Source: Kofleriaceae bacterium (GTDB taxonomy: Bacteria; Myxococcota_A; Polyangia; Haliangiales; Haliangiaceae). From it: 57,340 nt of DNA. Under the pieces are notes generated by a model, which was given only the letters and a program-made list of their open reading frames with translations, was not told the DNA's origin and did not search any database. Shown in pieces: positions 38,410 to 46,300 of the stretch (positions are counted from its first letter, which is position 1; every line of letters begins with the position of its first letter). The stretch lies in NCBI GenBank assembly GCA_018058095.1, contig JAGPCO010000036.1, positions 1 through 57,340 on the forward strand, written 5' to 3'. Made by a program: the position numbers and the translations under genes.

Positions 38410-40229
38410 GGTTCTGCCCGTTCTGCAGCGCCGAGAACCCGCCCGAGGCCTCGCACTGCGCGGCCTGCGCGCGCCGGTTACCGCCCGTGCCGCAGCGCCG
38501 CCTGCGGCCGCCGACGTCACCTGGCCGGCCGGTCACCCAGATCACCCAGGTCACCCAGCCCCCCCCGGGCCCCGGTGTCCCGCCGGTCTGGAACATCCCG
38601 CCGCCGAGCAACCCGCCGCCGCCTGGCGCCGAGCCGGCGCGCCCGGCTCGCTCCATCAGCCCGCCGCCGCCCGCCGCCGAGCCGGCGCGCCCGGCCCGCT
38701 CCACCAGCCCGCCGCCGGCGACGACGACGACCGCCGCCGAGCCGAGCCCGGATGGCGCGGCCGGCGAGTCGCAGCAGGCCCTGCGCGCCGCCCTGCGGCC
38801 GGCCCCAGCGCTGGCGCGGCGCGAGGCGCCGGCGCCGACCAGCCGCGGCGAAGGTGAGCAGGCGCGGCGCAGCACCGACACCAGCGTCGACGCCGACTGG
38901 ACCGACGCGCCGGCGCCGGCGCCGGCGCCGGCGCCGGCCGTGGCCGCGCCCGGCCCGGGCCGGCGGGCCTCCCCGACCTCGCCGCCGCCGCTGCCGACCC
39001 GCTCGCCAACGCCACCACCGACGCCACCGCCGTCCACCCACGCGCCGAGCCCGGCGGCCACGACGAGCCCACCCAGCCCCGCCCCCACGCCGACGAGCGC
39101 CGGCCCGGCCGACGACGGCCAGCACACGCGCCTCGATCCGCCACCGACCCGGGTGTTCCGCGCCGACGGCATGGGCGACCGCCCGTTCGTGCCGCCGCGG
39201 GTCGCGGCCATCCCCGAGGTGCCGGAGCCGGGCCTGCTCGGGGCCGCCCGCTACGCGGTCCGCTTCGTCCGCGCCAGCTGGCAGCGGCGCGGGGCCATCC
39301 GCGCCCTGACCGAGGAGATCAAGCAAGACACGGCCGCGCTCGACCACGTGCTCGGGGCGCTCGGGCGCGCGGCCCGCGCCATCGGCGTCGAGGGGCGGGT
39401 CTTCACCGCCGAGAACGCGGCGATCAGCGCGGCCGAGCAGCGCCGGATCCAGCTCGAGCAGGAGCGGTCGGAGGTCGAGACCCGGCGCGGCGACGAGAAC
39501 GTCAAGTTCTCCGAGCTCGAGAGCGGGCGCACCAGCAAGGTCGGCGAGGCCGAGCGCGCCCTGACCGAGGCCCAGGACGCGCTGTCGCACCTCGAGGCGC
39601 AGCGGCGTGGCCTGCGCGATCAGCGCAAGGAGCTCGAGCGCCGGCAGCGGGCCTACCTCAAGGCGGCCGAGGATCGCGACGGCCAGGCCGGCGCGGCCGA
39701 GATGGGGCAGACCCGGACCGAGCTGCGCCAGGCGGCCGAGGCCCACCGCAAGGAGGCCGCCGCGCTCGAGCCCGAGCGGCAGGAGCTCGACCGCAAGCTG
39801 GCGGCGCAGGACAAGCCCATCGCCGACGCCCAGGCCAGCGTCGACCTGGCCCGCGCCGATCTGGAGACGGCGCGGCGCAGCCTGAGCGACGCGCGCGAGG
39901 GCCACGGCCACCGCCTGGCCGAGCTCGAGGCCGAGCAGAAGCGCAAGGCCAAGGAGATCGCCCTGGCCGAGGGCGAGATCGTGCGGCGCATGGTGACGCT
40001 GGGCACCCTGGTCAACCTCAACCGGGTCGACAAGCCGGAGTTCGCCGAGCTGTACGAGCGGGTCGACCGCCTGCGCGGCGCGATCGGCGCGCGCACGACC
40101 GAGGTCGACAAGCTCACCGCCGAGCGCGCCGCCTACGACCGTGGCTCCCTCGCCCGCGGCGGCGCGGTGTGGGGCGGCGGCCTGGTGCTCCTCATCCTGC
40201 TGGTCGTCATCCTCATCGCCGCGCTGTGA
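38406..40229 (+). CDS. Zinc-ribbon, Pro-rich, coiled-coil tail-anchored protein
   Basis: A 607-residue protein. The N-terminus is a zinc ribbon (CPFCSAENPPEASHCAAC, about 4-21). A disordered Pro/Ala/Thr-rich region follows (about 22-270). A long charged coiled coil (about 300-565) contains repeated Glu/Arg/Ala heptad-like stretches. A single hydrophobic helix at the very C-terminus (GGGLVLLILLVVILIAAL) would anchor it with the bulk in the cytoplasm. The role is unknown; a scaffold or structural protein is inferred. GTG 38406 overlaps the amidohydrolase stop. It is encoded 100 nt upstream of the REC-PilZ gene. Confidence 0.65.
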   Translation: MRFCPFCSAENPPEASHCAACARRLPPVPQRRLRPPTSPGRPVTQITQVTQPPPGPGVPPVWNIPPPSNPPPPGAEPARPARSISPPPPAAEPARPARSTSPPPATTTTAAEPSPDGAAGESQQALRAALRPAPALARREAPAPTSRGEGEQARRSTDTSVDADWTDAPAPAPAPAPAVAAPGPGRRASPTSPPPLPTRSPTPPPTPPPSTHAPSPAATTSPPSPAPTPTSAGPADDGQHTRLDPPPTRVFRADGMGDRPFVPPRVAAIPEVPEPGLLGAARYAVRFVRASWQRRGAIRALTEEIKQDTAALDHVLGALGRAARAIGVEGRVFTAENAAISAAEQRRIQLEQERSEVETRRGDENVKFSELESGRTSKVGEAERALTEAQDALSHLEAQRRGLRDQRKELERRQRAYLKAAEDRDGQAGAAEMGQTRTELRQAAEAHRKEAAALEPERQELDRKLAAQDKPIADAQASVDLARADLETARRSLSDAREGHGHRLAELEAEQKRKAKEIALAEGEIVRRMVTLGTLVNLNRVDKPEFAELYERVDRLRGAIGARTTEVDKLTAERAAYDRGSLARGGAVWGGGLVLLILLVVILIAAL

Positions 40230-40316
40230 CCGCTCGTGCGCCGGCGCGCACGCCGTGCGCGTCCGCACTGGCACGGCCCGGGCTCGTGCGGTGGCGGCGC
40301 CACCGACGGCACGTGG

Positions 40317-40322
40317 TAAGCT
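40317..40322 (+). promoter_or_regulatory. Putative leaderless -10 (TAAGCT)
   Basis: It ends 7 nt before GTG 40330 and is preceded by GTGG. Confidence 0.45.
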
Positions 40323-40329
40323 GGCGCTG

Positions 40330-41454
40330 GTGCCCCGCGTCCTGGTCAGCAACAACAGCGAGCTGCTGCGCCACTTCGCGTCGGCCCCGTTTCGCCGGCT
40401 CGATCTCGAGCTGGTGGTGGCCGCGTCCGGGGACGAGGCCCTCGGCCACGCCCGCACCGGTGAGTTCGCGGTCGCCGTCCTCGACGCCGAGCTGATCGGC
40501 CCGTCCGGCTACGACGTCGCGCGCACCTTCAAGTCGACCCGACCGGCGACCCGGGTCGTGCTGGTGACCGGCAAGCGCCTGGTCGGGGATCAGATGCGGC
40601 GGGTCGCCGAGTGCGGCTGCGACGAGGTCCTGGTCGCGCCGATGACCGCCGACGAGCTGTTCGACGTCGTCGCCATCCAGCTCGGCGCGCCGCGGCGCGG
40701 GGCCGAGCGCTACGACATCGCCGTCGACCTCGACGGCCAGTCGACCTCGGCCCGGGTCAGCAACCTGTCGGTCGACGGCGCGCGCCTGATCGTGAACGGG
40801 CCCGTCAGCGAGGGCCAGGCCTTGACCGTGACCATCGTGCCGCAGCTGGGCGCCGACCTCGGCGGGCCCGGCCAGCCGGTCGCCATCCGGGCCCGCGTGG
40901 TGTGGGCCCAGGCTCATGACGCCGGCACGGTGGTCGGCGCCGCGTTCGAGAGCCTCGACGATCGCAGCCGCGAGCTGCTGGCCCGGCTGACGCAGTGGGA
41001 GATCGTCAAGGACAGCGACCGGACCCGGGTCGTGCTCAAGGGCGACTTCACCGAGGCGACGCGGTTCGACGCGCTCCTGACGTCGATGGTCGGCCGGGTC
41101 GACTTCGACATGGCGCAGGTCACCTACATGAACTCGATCGGGGTGCGGTCGTGGTGCCAGTTCCTGCGCGCCGCGCCGGTGCAGGGCTACGAGTTCCACG
41201 CCTGCTCGGTCCCGTTCGTCCTGCAGGCCTCGCTGATCGAGGACGTGACCGGGCGCGGCACGATCACCTCGTTCTTCGCGCCGTACCACTGCGACGCGTG
41301 CGACCGGCAGGAGGAGAAGCTGCTGCAGACGGCGACCATCCTCGCCTCTGCTCTCGAGCCGCCGACCTTCACCTGCCCGTGTGGTGCCGAGCTGGTCTTC
41401 GACGACCTGCCCGAGCGCTACTTCGCGTTCCTGCAGCGCGCCAGCCGGGGCTAG
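40330..41454 (+). CDS. REC-PilZ-STAS-zinc-ribbon signalling protein
   Basis: A 374-residue multidomain protein. The N-terminal part (about 1-115) resembles a response-regulator receiver (VLVSNNSELLRHF, VAVLDAELIGPSGYD, VVLVTGKR). A PilZ domain follows (about 125-220) with RxxxR (RGAER) and NLSVDGARL, a close variant of DxSxxG, so it probably binds c-di-GMP. A STAS-like domain (about 230-310; TRVVLKGDFTEATRFD, MAQVTYMNSIGVRSW) and a C-terminal four-Cys element (CDACDRQE...CPCGAEL, probably zinc) complete it. It would integrate c-di-GMP with a partner-switch type output. The GTG was chosen for the TAAGCT hexamer 7 nt upstream. It is convergent with the PpsR-like gene. Confidence 0.75.
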   Translation: MPRVLVSNNSELLRHFASAPFRRLDLELVVAASGDEALGHARTGEFAVAVLDAELIGPSGYDVARTFKSTRPATRVVLVTGKRLVGDQMRRVAECGCDEVLVAPMTADELFDVVAIQLGAPRRGAERYDIAVDLDGQSTSARVSNLSVDGARLIVNGPVSEGQALTVTIVPQLGADLGGPGQPVAIRARVVWAQAHDAGTVVGAAFESLDDRSRELLARLTQWEIVKDSDRTRVVLKGDFTEATRFDALLTSMVGRVDFDMAQVTYMNSIGVRSWCQFLRAAPVQGYEFHACSVPFVLQASLIEDVTGRGTITSFFAPYHCDACDRQEEKLLQTATILASALEPPTFTCPCGAELVFDDLPERYFAFLQRASRG

Positions 41455-41458
41455 CAGG

Positions 41459-42265
41459 CTAGCCGAGCACCCGCTCCTGGTAGATACGCAGGATGTCGGC
41501 CGCGGTCTCCTCGATGGCGCGGTTGGTGACGTCGATGACCGGCCAGTTGGGGTGCTTGCGGAAGATCTCGCGCGAGTAGCCGATCTCGGTCTCGATGTGG
41601 CCGCGCTGGCCGTAGCTGGCGTCGGCCGGCATGCCGAGGTGCGACAGGCGGTTCTGGCGGATGCGCATCAGGGTGTCGGGGTTGACGACCAGGCCGAACA
41701 CGCGGCGGTCGTCGACCTTGGACAGCTCCTCGGGCGGGTCGACCCCGAGCACCAGCGGCACGTTGGCGACCTTGAGGCCACGCTGGGCCAGGTAGGTCGA
41801 CAGCGGCGTCTTCGACGTGCGCGAGATGCCGACCAGCACCAGGTCGGCCTTGGGCAGGTTACGCGGCTCGGCGCCGTCATCGTTCTTGACCGCGAACTCG
41901 ACCGCCTCGATGCGGCGGAAGTAGTCCTCGCCGATGGTGTGCAAGAGGCCGGGCACGCCGGCCGGGGCCGAGCCGAGGAAGCCGCCCAGCTTGGCGATGA
42001 GCGCGCCCATCAGGTCGACCGCGTCGACGCCGTGGCGCTCGACCAGCTTGGTCAAGAGCTCGCGCGCCTCGGGGTTGACCACGGTGAACACCACCAGGGC
42101 CCGGACCTCGACCGCCTTCTCGATGATCTGCTCGCACTCGCTCTCGAGCCGGACGCGCGAGTAGGTGCGGACCTGGACCGGCACCGAGAACTGCAGGGTG
42201 GCGGCGCGGACCATGCGCTCGGCGGTCTCGCCGGTCGAGTCGCTGATGATGAAGACGGTCTTCAT
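41459..42265 (-). CDS. ppsR: PEP synthase/PPDK bifunctional regulatory protein (PpsR)
   Basis: A 268-residue protein of the PpsR/RP1 family (DUF299), which phosphorylates and dephosphorylates PEP synthetase or pyruvate phosphate dikinase to control gluconeogenesis. Diagnostic stretches are IISDSTGETAE at the N-terminus, the P-loop-like GISRTSKTPLSTYLAQ and a conserved SYGQRGHIETEIGYSREIFRK region. The length equals the family norm (about 270). A TATAAG hexamer lies 10 nt upstream of the ATG. The target dikinase is not in the window. It ends 4 nt from the convergent REC-PilZ gene. Confidence 0.92.
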   Translation of the reverse strand: MKTVFIISDSTGETAERMVRAATLQFSVPVQVRTYSRVRLESECEQIIEKAVEVRALVVFTVVNPEARELLTKLVERHGVDAVDLMGALIAKLGGFLGSAPAGVPGLLHTIGEDYFRRIEAVEFAVKNDDGAEPRNLPKADLVLVGISRTSKTPLSTYLAQRGLKVANVPLVLGVDPPEELSKVDDRRVFGLVVNPDTLMRIRQNRLSHLGMPADASYGQRGHIETEIGYSREIFRKHPNWPVIDVTNRAIEETAADILRIYQERVLG

Positions 42266-42276
42266 GGGCGCCCGCC

Positions 42277-43563
42277 TTATACCACGGGCAGGTGGTGCCG
42301 CCGCGGTGATGCCCCGGTGCCGGCCTGGCTCGTCACCGACGAGCGCTGATGGTCGACCACGCGCGGGCACTCCGGGTCGGGCGCGCGGTCGTCGCCGGCG
42401 ACGTGGGCCGACACCACCCGGCAGCCGCCTCGGCACAGCGTCAGGTAGGCGCAGCTGCGGCACGGCTCGGCCGCGTCGCGCCAGGTCCGGAACGCGCCGA
42501 ACGCGCCCGGCTCGCGCCAGTAGGTCGTCAGCGCATCGGCGCGCGGGCGCGCGCCATCGGCGCCGGCCGGCGGCGGGGCGGCGAAGCTGCACGCGGTGAG
42601 CTGCCCGCCGGCCTTGGCGCCGACGAGGAAGTCGCCGCCGGTGCAGCCGTACACCGCCAGCGACGCCAAGAGGGCGCGGTCGACGCCGTGGTGGGCCAGC
42701 ATCGGCGTGTACGAGCAATCGACCTTGACCCGGACCCGGTGCCGACGCGCCGCCGCCAGCACCGCCGGCAGGAACGCGCGGTGCTGGGCGTCGGTGCAGC
42801 GCTGCCCGGCGTAGGCGCCGGCGCCACGCCCGGCCGGCTTGAAGCGCAGCAGCTCGACCTCGACCAGGCGACGCCGGCGCGCGTACGCGAACAGGTCGTC
42901 GAGCTGGTCGACGTTGTGCCGGGTCACCACCACGTTGATGCCGACCTCGCGCTTGACCGCGCGCAGGGCCCGCACCGCGTGATCGGCCCGGGCGAACCCG
43001 TCGAAGCCGCGCACCGCGGCGTAGGTGGCGCCGAGCCCGTCGATCGACACGTTGATCTGGCCGAACAGCTCGGCGATCGGCAGGAGCCGGTCGAGCCCGT
43101 CGAGGCCGCTGGTGGTGAGGTTGGGCACCAGGCCACGCACGCGGGCGTGCCGGGCCAGGTCTCCCAGCCACGGCAGGGTCGCGCTCTCGCCGCCACCGAG
43201 CGCGACGTGGAACACCCCGGCGTCGGCCAGGTCGTCGATGGCCGCCATCCACTCGCGCAGGCCCCACTCGCGCGGCGCCCCGGCCGGCGACGCGCCGGTG
43301 TAGCAGCCAGCGCAGCCGGCGCCGCACTTGTTGGTCAGCTGCAGGTGGGCCTCGAGCGGCGCGGTCAGGACCTGCTGGCCCAGGGCCGGCTCCGGCCCCG
43401 ACCAGCGCGTCTCGTCGTCGACGCCGAGCAGGCCTCGCGCGTACTCGCGATCGACGAACACCAGCGCGCGCGGCGTGGTGAGCTGGACGATGGCGCCGAA
43501 GCCCTCGAGCCGGGCCTGGCGGGGCCGCGCGCGGTCGAGCCAGCGGCGGACCGCGCCGATCAT
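42277..43563 (-). CDS. Radical SAM/SPASM-domain enzyme
   Basis: A 428-residue radical SAM enzyme with the cluster motif CGAGCAGC (Cys80, 84, 87), GGGES near the SAM site and ISID/VSIDG strands. The C-terminal SPASM region shows the canonical pattern C-x-G-x4-C (C..GQLTAC), then CRSCAYLTLCRGGC and a last Cys (PEC), enough for two extra 4Fe-4S clusters. SPASM enzymes usually modify peptides or mature enzymes. Its ATG overlaps the stop of the 54-residue gene upstream (ATGA). It has an unusual 70-residue N-terminal extension. The substrate is unknown. Confidence 0.88.
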   Translation of the reverse strand: MIGAVRRWLDRARPRQARLEGFGAIVQLTTPRALVFVDREYARGLLGVDDETRWSGPEPALGQQVLTAPLEAHLQLTNKCGAGCAGCYTGASPAGAPREWGLREWMAAIDDLADAGVFHVALGGGESATLPWLGDLARHARVRGLVPNLTTSGLDGLDRLLPIAELFGQINVSIDGLGATYAAVRGFDGFARADHAVRALRAVKREVGINVVVTRHNVDQLDDLFAYARRRRLVEVELLRFKPAGRGAGAYAGQRCTDAQHRAFLPAVLAAARRHRVRVKVDCSYTPMLAHHGVDRALLASLAVYGCTGGDFLVGAKAGGQLTACSFAAPPPAGADGARPRADALTTYWREPGAFGAFRTWRDAAEPCRSCAYLTLCRGGCRVVSAHVAGDDRAPDPECPRVVDHQRSSVTSQAGTGASPRRHHLPVV

Positions 43564-43724
43564 GCGCGCGGGTCGCGCGGCGCGGTGGCCGCCGGCGCCG
43601 GGTCGAGGCGAGGCCGGCGCGCCCGCAGCAGCGCGCCGATCACCGGGGTGGCCAGGGCGACGGCGGTCGCGCCCAGCAGCAGGAAGGTCACGTCGACGCC
43701 CAGGCTCGACGAGTTGGGGTTCAT
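43560..43724 (-). CDS. Tiny membrane peptide coupled to the radical SAM gene
   Basis: A 54-residue product MNPNSSSLGVDVTF... with one predicted membrane helix (about 12-33) and an Arg/Pro/Ala-rich C-terminal tail. Its TGA overlaps the ATG of the radical SAM/SPASM gene, so translation is coupled. It lacks the Cys/Thr-rich core expected of most sactipeptide or ranthipeptide precursors, so a precursor role is only a possibility. A small membrane subunit is the alternative. Confidence 0.4.
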   Translation of the reverse strand: MNPNSSSLGVDVTFLLLGATAVALATPVIGALLRARRPRLDPAPAATAPRDPRA

Positions 43725-43834
43725 GCCCCACTTGACGGCGAGGATCCTGCCGCGGCGTGCCTTCACCGGCCGACTATGCCCGGCCCCGTCGCCCGGGGCC
43801 AGCGTCCCCGTGACCGGCCGGGCCACGCGGAGGG

Positions 43835-44032
43835 TCAGCGCCCGACCGCGAGCACACCCAGCACGGCACCGATCACCGGCATCGCCAGCGGGCTCGACTG
43901 GTACCAGCAGCCGCTGCTGCATCCGACCAGCGCGTAGTAGGCGTAGCCGGCGCCGGCGCCGACCAGCGCCCCGGCCACGGGGCGCCAGCGCGCTGAGCGC
44001 GGAGCGGTGGTCGAACCGGGTCCGGTCGTCAT
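43835..44032 (-). CDS. DUF6132-like small membrane protein
   Basis: A 65-residue protein with two hydrophobic segments around GCSSGCW, matching the DUF6132 pattern (Gly-rich helix, GCSSG-C, then a second Gly-rich helix VIGAVLGVL). The family has no assigned function; its members are often encoded near rhodanese-like or redox genes. Here a rhodanese-domain lipoprotein is encoded divergently. The conserved Cys pair might bind a metal or persulfide (inference). Confidence 0.6.
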   Translation of the reverse strand: MTTGPGSTTAPRSARWRPVAGALVGAGAGYAYYALVGCSSGCWYQSSPLAMPVIGAVLGVLAVGR

Positions 44033-44235
44033 GGCCCGAGCTGGAGCAGCAACCGGGCCAACCACGCACTCCCCCAGACCGGCCCTGGGCTGGGCACCCC
44101 GGCGGCGCTGCAGCAGGGCGAGGCGCCGCCCCGGTGACCGACTGCTTCACCTTGTTTCACCGGCGCCGGGCCAGGTCGTCGGGCCACGCACCCGAGGCCT
44201 CGCGGGCTGGCCCGGTGGTTGCTCTCCTCTCCGAC

Positions 44236-44616
44236 ATGCGCTGCCAAATCCGTCCCTTCTGGCTCCTGGCCAGTACCCTGGCCCTGGCCGCGCCGCTCGC
44301 GGCCTGCGGCAGCAGTGAGGCCGACGCGTCGGCTAGCGCCGACAAGGCGCCGTCCCCGCGCCAGGCCGCCCGGGCCGCGGTCGCGGCCGGCGCGCTCCTG
44401 CTCGACGTGCGCTCGGCCGAGGAGTTCGCGGCCGGCCACCTGCCCGGCGCCCGCAACCTCCCGGTCGATCAGGTCGCGGCGCGGATCGACGAGGTGCCGA
44501 CCGACCGCCCGCTGGTGGTGTACTGCCGCAGCGGCCGCCGCTCGGCCAGCGCCAGCGCCACCCTGCGGGCCCGTGGCCTCGAGGTCATCGACCTCGGGCC
44601 GATGTCGGCGTGGTGA
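44236..44616 (+). CDS. Rhodanese-domain lipoprotein
   Basis: A 126-residue lipoprotein: signal peptide ending in LAAC (Cys about 24), then a short linker and a single rhodanese domain with LLDVRSAEEFAAGHLPGARNLP and the active loop CRSGRR, whose Cys is the sulfur carrier. It would act in the periplasm in sulfur transfer or redox handling. Its stop overlaps the GTG of the ECF sigma gene. The 200 nt before it hold no clear gene. Confidence 0.85.
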   Translation: MRCQIRPFWLLASTLALAAPLAACGSSEADASASADKAPSPRQAARAAVAAGALLLDVRSAEEFAAGHLPGARNLPVDQVAARIDEVPTDRPLVVYCRSGRRSASASATLRARGLEVIDLGPMSAW

Positions 44617-45191
44617 CCGTGCCCACGCCAGCCTCAGCCCCGCCCGCGGACGTGTCGGCCATGCTGGCGCGGCACGCGTCGACCATCCATCGCTTCGCCC
44701 GTCGCCGCTGCGGCCACGGCGAGGACGCGCGCGACGTGGCGCAGGAGACCATGCTGGCGGCGGCGCGTGGCCTCGGCGAGTTCCGCGGCCAGGCCGCGCT
44801 GTCGACCTGGCTGTACGCGATCACCCGCAGCCAGTGCAGCCGGCTACGCCGGCGCAGCGTGTTCGCCCCGCCAGCGCCGGGGCCGACGCTCGACGACGCC
44901 GCGGTGCGCGACCACCTGGTCGACCCGGCCCCGCGCGCCGACGTGGCGCTGGCCCGGCGCGAGCTCGACCACCTGGTGCAGCGGGCCATCGACCAGCTCG
45001 AGCCCGGCGCGCGCGACGTGCTGGTGCTGCGCGACGTCGAGGGGCTGAGCGCGCCCGAGGTCGGGGTCGCGCTCGGCCTCACCGTCGAGGCGGTCAAGAG
45101 CCGGCTGCACCGAGCCCGCCTCGCCGTCCGCGCCGCCCTGCCGGCCGCGCTGGTCGCCGGGCACGGGCTGGATCGCGCCTCGACCGGGTGA
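44613..45191 (+). CDS. ECF-family RNA polymerase sigma factor
   Basis: A 192-residue sigma-70 family factor with region 2 (ARDVAQETMLAAARGLGEFRGQAALSTWLYAITR, about 30-70) binding core RNAP and the -10 element, and region 4 (about 125-175) with LEPGARDVLVLRDVEGLSAPEVGVALGLTVEAVKSRLHRAR as the -35-binding helix-turn-helix. No anti-sigma factor gene follows. GTG 44613 overlaps the rhodanese stop (GTGA); GTG 44610 is an alternative. Coupling with a rhodanese lipoprotein suggests an envelope or sulfur stress response (inference). Confidence 0.92.
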   Translation: MTVPTPASAPPADVSAMLARHASTIHRFARRRCGHGEDARDVAQETMLAAARGLGEFRGQAALSTWLYAITRSQCSRLRRRSVFAPPAPGPTLDDAAVRDHLVDPAPRADVALARRELDHLVQRAIDQLEPGARDVLVLRDVEGLSAPEVGVALGLTVEAVKSRLHRARLAVRAALPAALVAGHGLDRASTG

Positions 45192-45692
45192 CCTCAGTCG
45201 CCGCCCTGCTCGCGCGGCGACGGCGGCGTCGGTGACCTCGGACGCCAGCGCCAGGTCACGCAGGTCGAGCTCCTCGATGGCGCAGCCGACCGCGAGCGCG
45301 TCGACGCGCGCCGGAGCGCCCCGGGCGACTAGCTCGGTGTACAGGCCCTGCAGCACCGGGTCGGTGAACTGACCGGGGCCCATGCCCGCCGCCGGATCGG
45401 GCAGGCCGTACTGCGTCAAGAGGGCGCCGATGGCGTCGAAGTGGCGCTGCTCGCTGGCCTGGATGTTGATGAAGGGCTGGCCGTTGCCGTCGAGGGCGTC
45501 GTACACGTCACGCGCCAGCTTCTCCTCCTCGCGGGTGAACAGGAGATCCAGCCGGGCCTGGTCCGACAGCCCGCCGGGGGCGTCGACCGACGCGCCACCA
45601 CCGGCATCGACGGCGGCCGGACCGGCGGGATCGTCGGCGCAGGCGGCCAGGGTCAGGCTGAACAGGACCGACGCCAGGGTGAGGGTACGCAT
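44844..45692 (-). CDS. DUF2202 ferritin-like lipoprotein with displaced C-terminus
   Basis: The frame begins with a strong Shine-Dalgarno and a lipoprotein signal (LTLAACADD, Cys about 18), then the DUF2202 motif FTREEEKLARDVYDAL, NIQASEQRHFDAI and VARGAPARVDALAVGCAIEELDLRDLA, with Glu and His residues for a di-metal site. Homology ends near residue 160 (about 45209). The final helix with the usual GSxNHLRAF motif is missing, and the open frame continues antisense through the ECF sigma gene. A stop in another frame lies at 45194-45196, so a deletion or frameshift at the 3' end is likely. Only the first 160 residues are supported as DUF2202, and function may be lost. Confidence 0.6.
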   Translation of the reverse strand: MRTLTLASVLFSLTLAACADDPAGPAAVDAGGGASVDAPGGLSDQARLDLLFTREEEKLARDVYDALDGNGQPFINIQASEQRHFDAIGALLTQYGLPDPAAGMGPGQFTDPVLQGLYTELVARGAPARVDALAVGCAIEELDLRDLALASEVTDAAVAARAGRRLRSPGRGAIQPVPGDQRGRQGGADGEAGSVQPALDRLDGEAERDPDLGRAQPLDVAQHQHVARAGLELVDGPLHQVVELAPGQRHVGARGRVDQVVAHRGVVERRPRRWRGEHAAPA

Positions 45693-45696
45693 GGGA

Positions 45697-45701
45697 CCTC
45701 C
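45697..45701 (-). promoter_or_regulatory. Shine-Dalgarno GGAGG for DUF2202
   Basis: GGAGG on the minus strand lies 4 nt before ATG 45692. Strong ribosome sites are unusual in this window. Confidence 0.5.
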
Positions 45702-45767
45702 AGATGAGTGAACAGCGTGTTAGGTGGAGAGCTAGAGAGTGGGCATCAGACAGCGTCGATTCGGCGC

Positions 45768-46151
45768 TCAGCGCGCCGCGGCGGCCGAGCGGCCGGCGTC
45801 GGCCGCCGCGAGCTTGGCTCGCACCGCGGCCATGTCGAGGGCCTGGGCCTGGGCGATGATGTCGTCGAGGGCCTTGGCCGGCAGGGCCCCGGCGCGGGAC
45901 AGCAGGACGACGCCGTCGCGCATCACGACGAGAGTCGGGATGGCCTGCACCTCGAACGCCCCGGCCAGGCCGGGCTGAGCCTCGGTGTCGACCTTGCCGA
46001 AGGTGACTCCCGGGTGGCGGGTCGCGGCGGCCTCGAACACCGGCGCGAAGGCCCGGCACGGCCCGCACCAGGCGGCCCAGAAGTCGATGAGCACGATCCC
46101 CTTGTCCACGGTGTGCTCGAAGTTGGCCTCGGTCAGCGAGATGGTCGGCAT
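45768..46151 (-). CDS. Thioredoxin
   Basis: A 127-residue thioredoxin with the active-site WCGPC (about 31-35) in FWAAWCGPCRAFAPVFEAAA and the cis-Pro in AIPTLVV. No signal peptide is present, so it is cytoplasmic. The ATG 46151 was chosen because AAAGGAG lies 6 nt upstream and it begins the typical thioredoxin fold; longer in-frame starts read into the divergent upstream region. The last 20 residues (DAGRSAAAAR) form a short Ala-rich tail. It is encoded downstream of, and divergent from, the gene at 46301. Confidence 0.92.
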   Translation of the reverse strand: MPTISLTEANFEHTVDKGIVLIDFWAAWCGPCRAFAPVFEAAATRHPGVTFGKVDTEAQPGLAGAFEVQAIPTLVVMRDGVVLLSRAGALPAKALDDIIAQAQALDMAAVRAKLAAADAGRSAAAAR

Positions 46152-46157
46152 CGGCAG

Positions 46158-46164
46158 CTCCTTT
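46158..46164 (-). promoter_or_regulatory. Shine-Dalgarno AAAGGAG for thioredoxin
   Basis: On the minus strand it lies 6 nt before ATG 46151 and decides the start. Confidence 0.55.
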
Positions 46165-46290
46165 ACCGGTGAGAGCCAGCTCCGGGCAAAAGGGTTCGCG
46201 TGCCAGATCCCTGCGCGAGTTCGAGCACTTGCGGGCGAGGCCCAGGCCGCGCGCAACCGGGCGCCGCCGTGGTCGACACCGGCGGCCACC

Positions 46291-46295
46291 GGAGG
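46291..46295 (+). promoter_or_regulatory. Shine-Dalgarno GGAGG for the 46301 gene
   Basis: GGAGG lies 5 nt before ATG 46301. Confidence 0.5.
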
Positions 46296-46300
46296 TCGTC

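Noticed and set aside
38517..40457. Large minus-strand frame opposite the coiled-coil gene
   Set aside because: Shadow of the Pro-rich and coiled-coil coding sequence with no domain.
43560..44150. 196-codon frame extending the tiny membrane peptide upstream
   Set aside because: The upstream part is antisense to or overlaps the DUF6132 gene and lacks a domain; the ATG at 43724 is more plausible.
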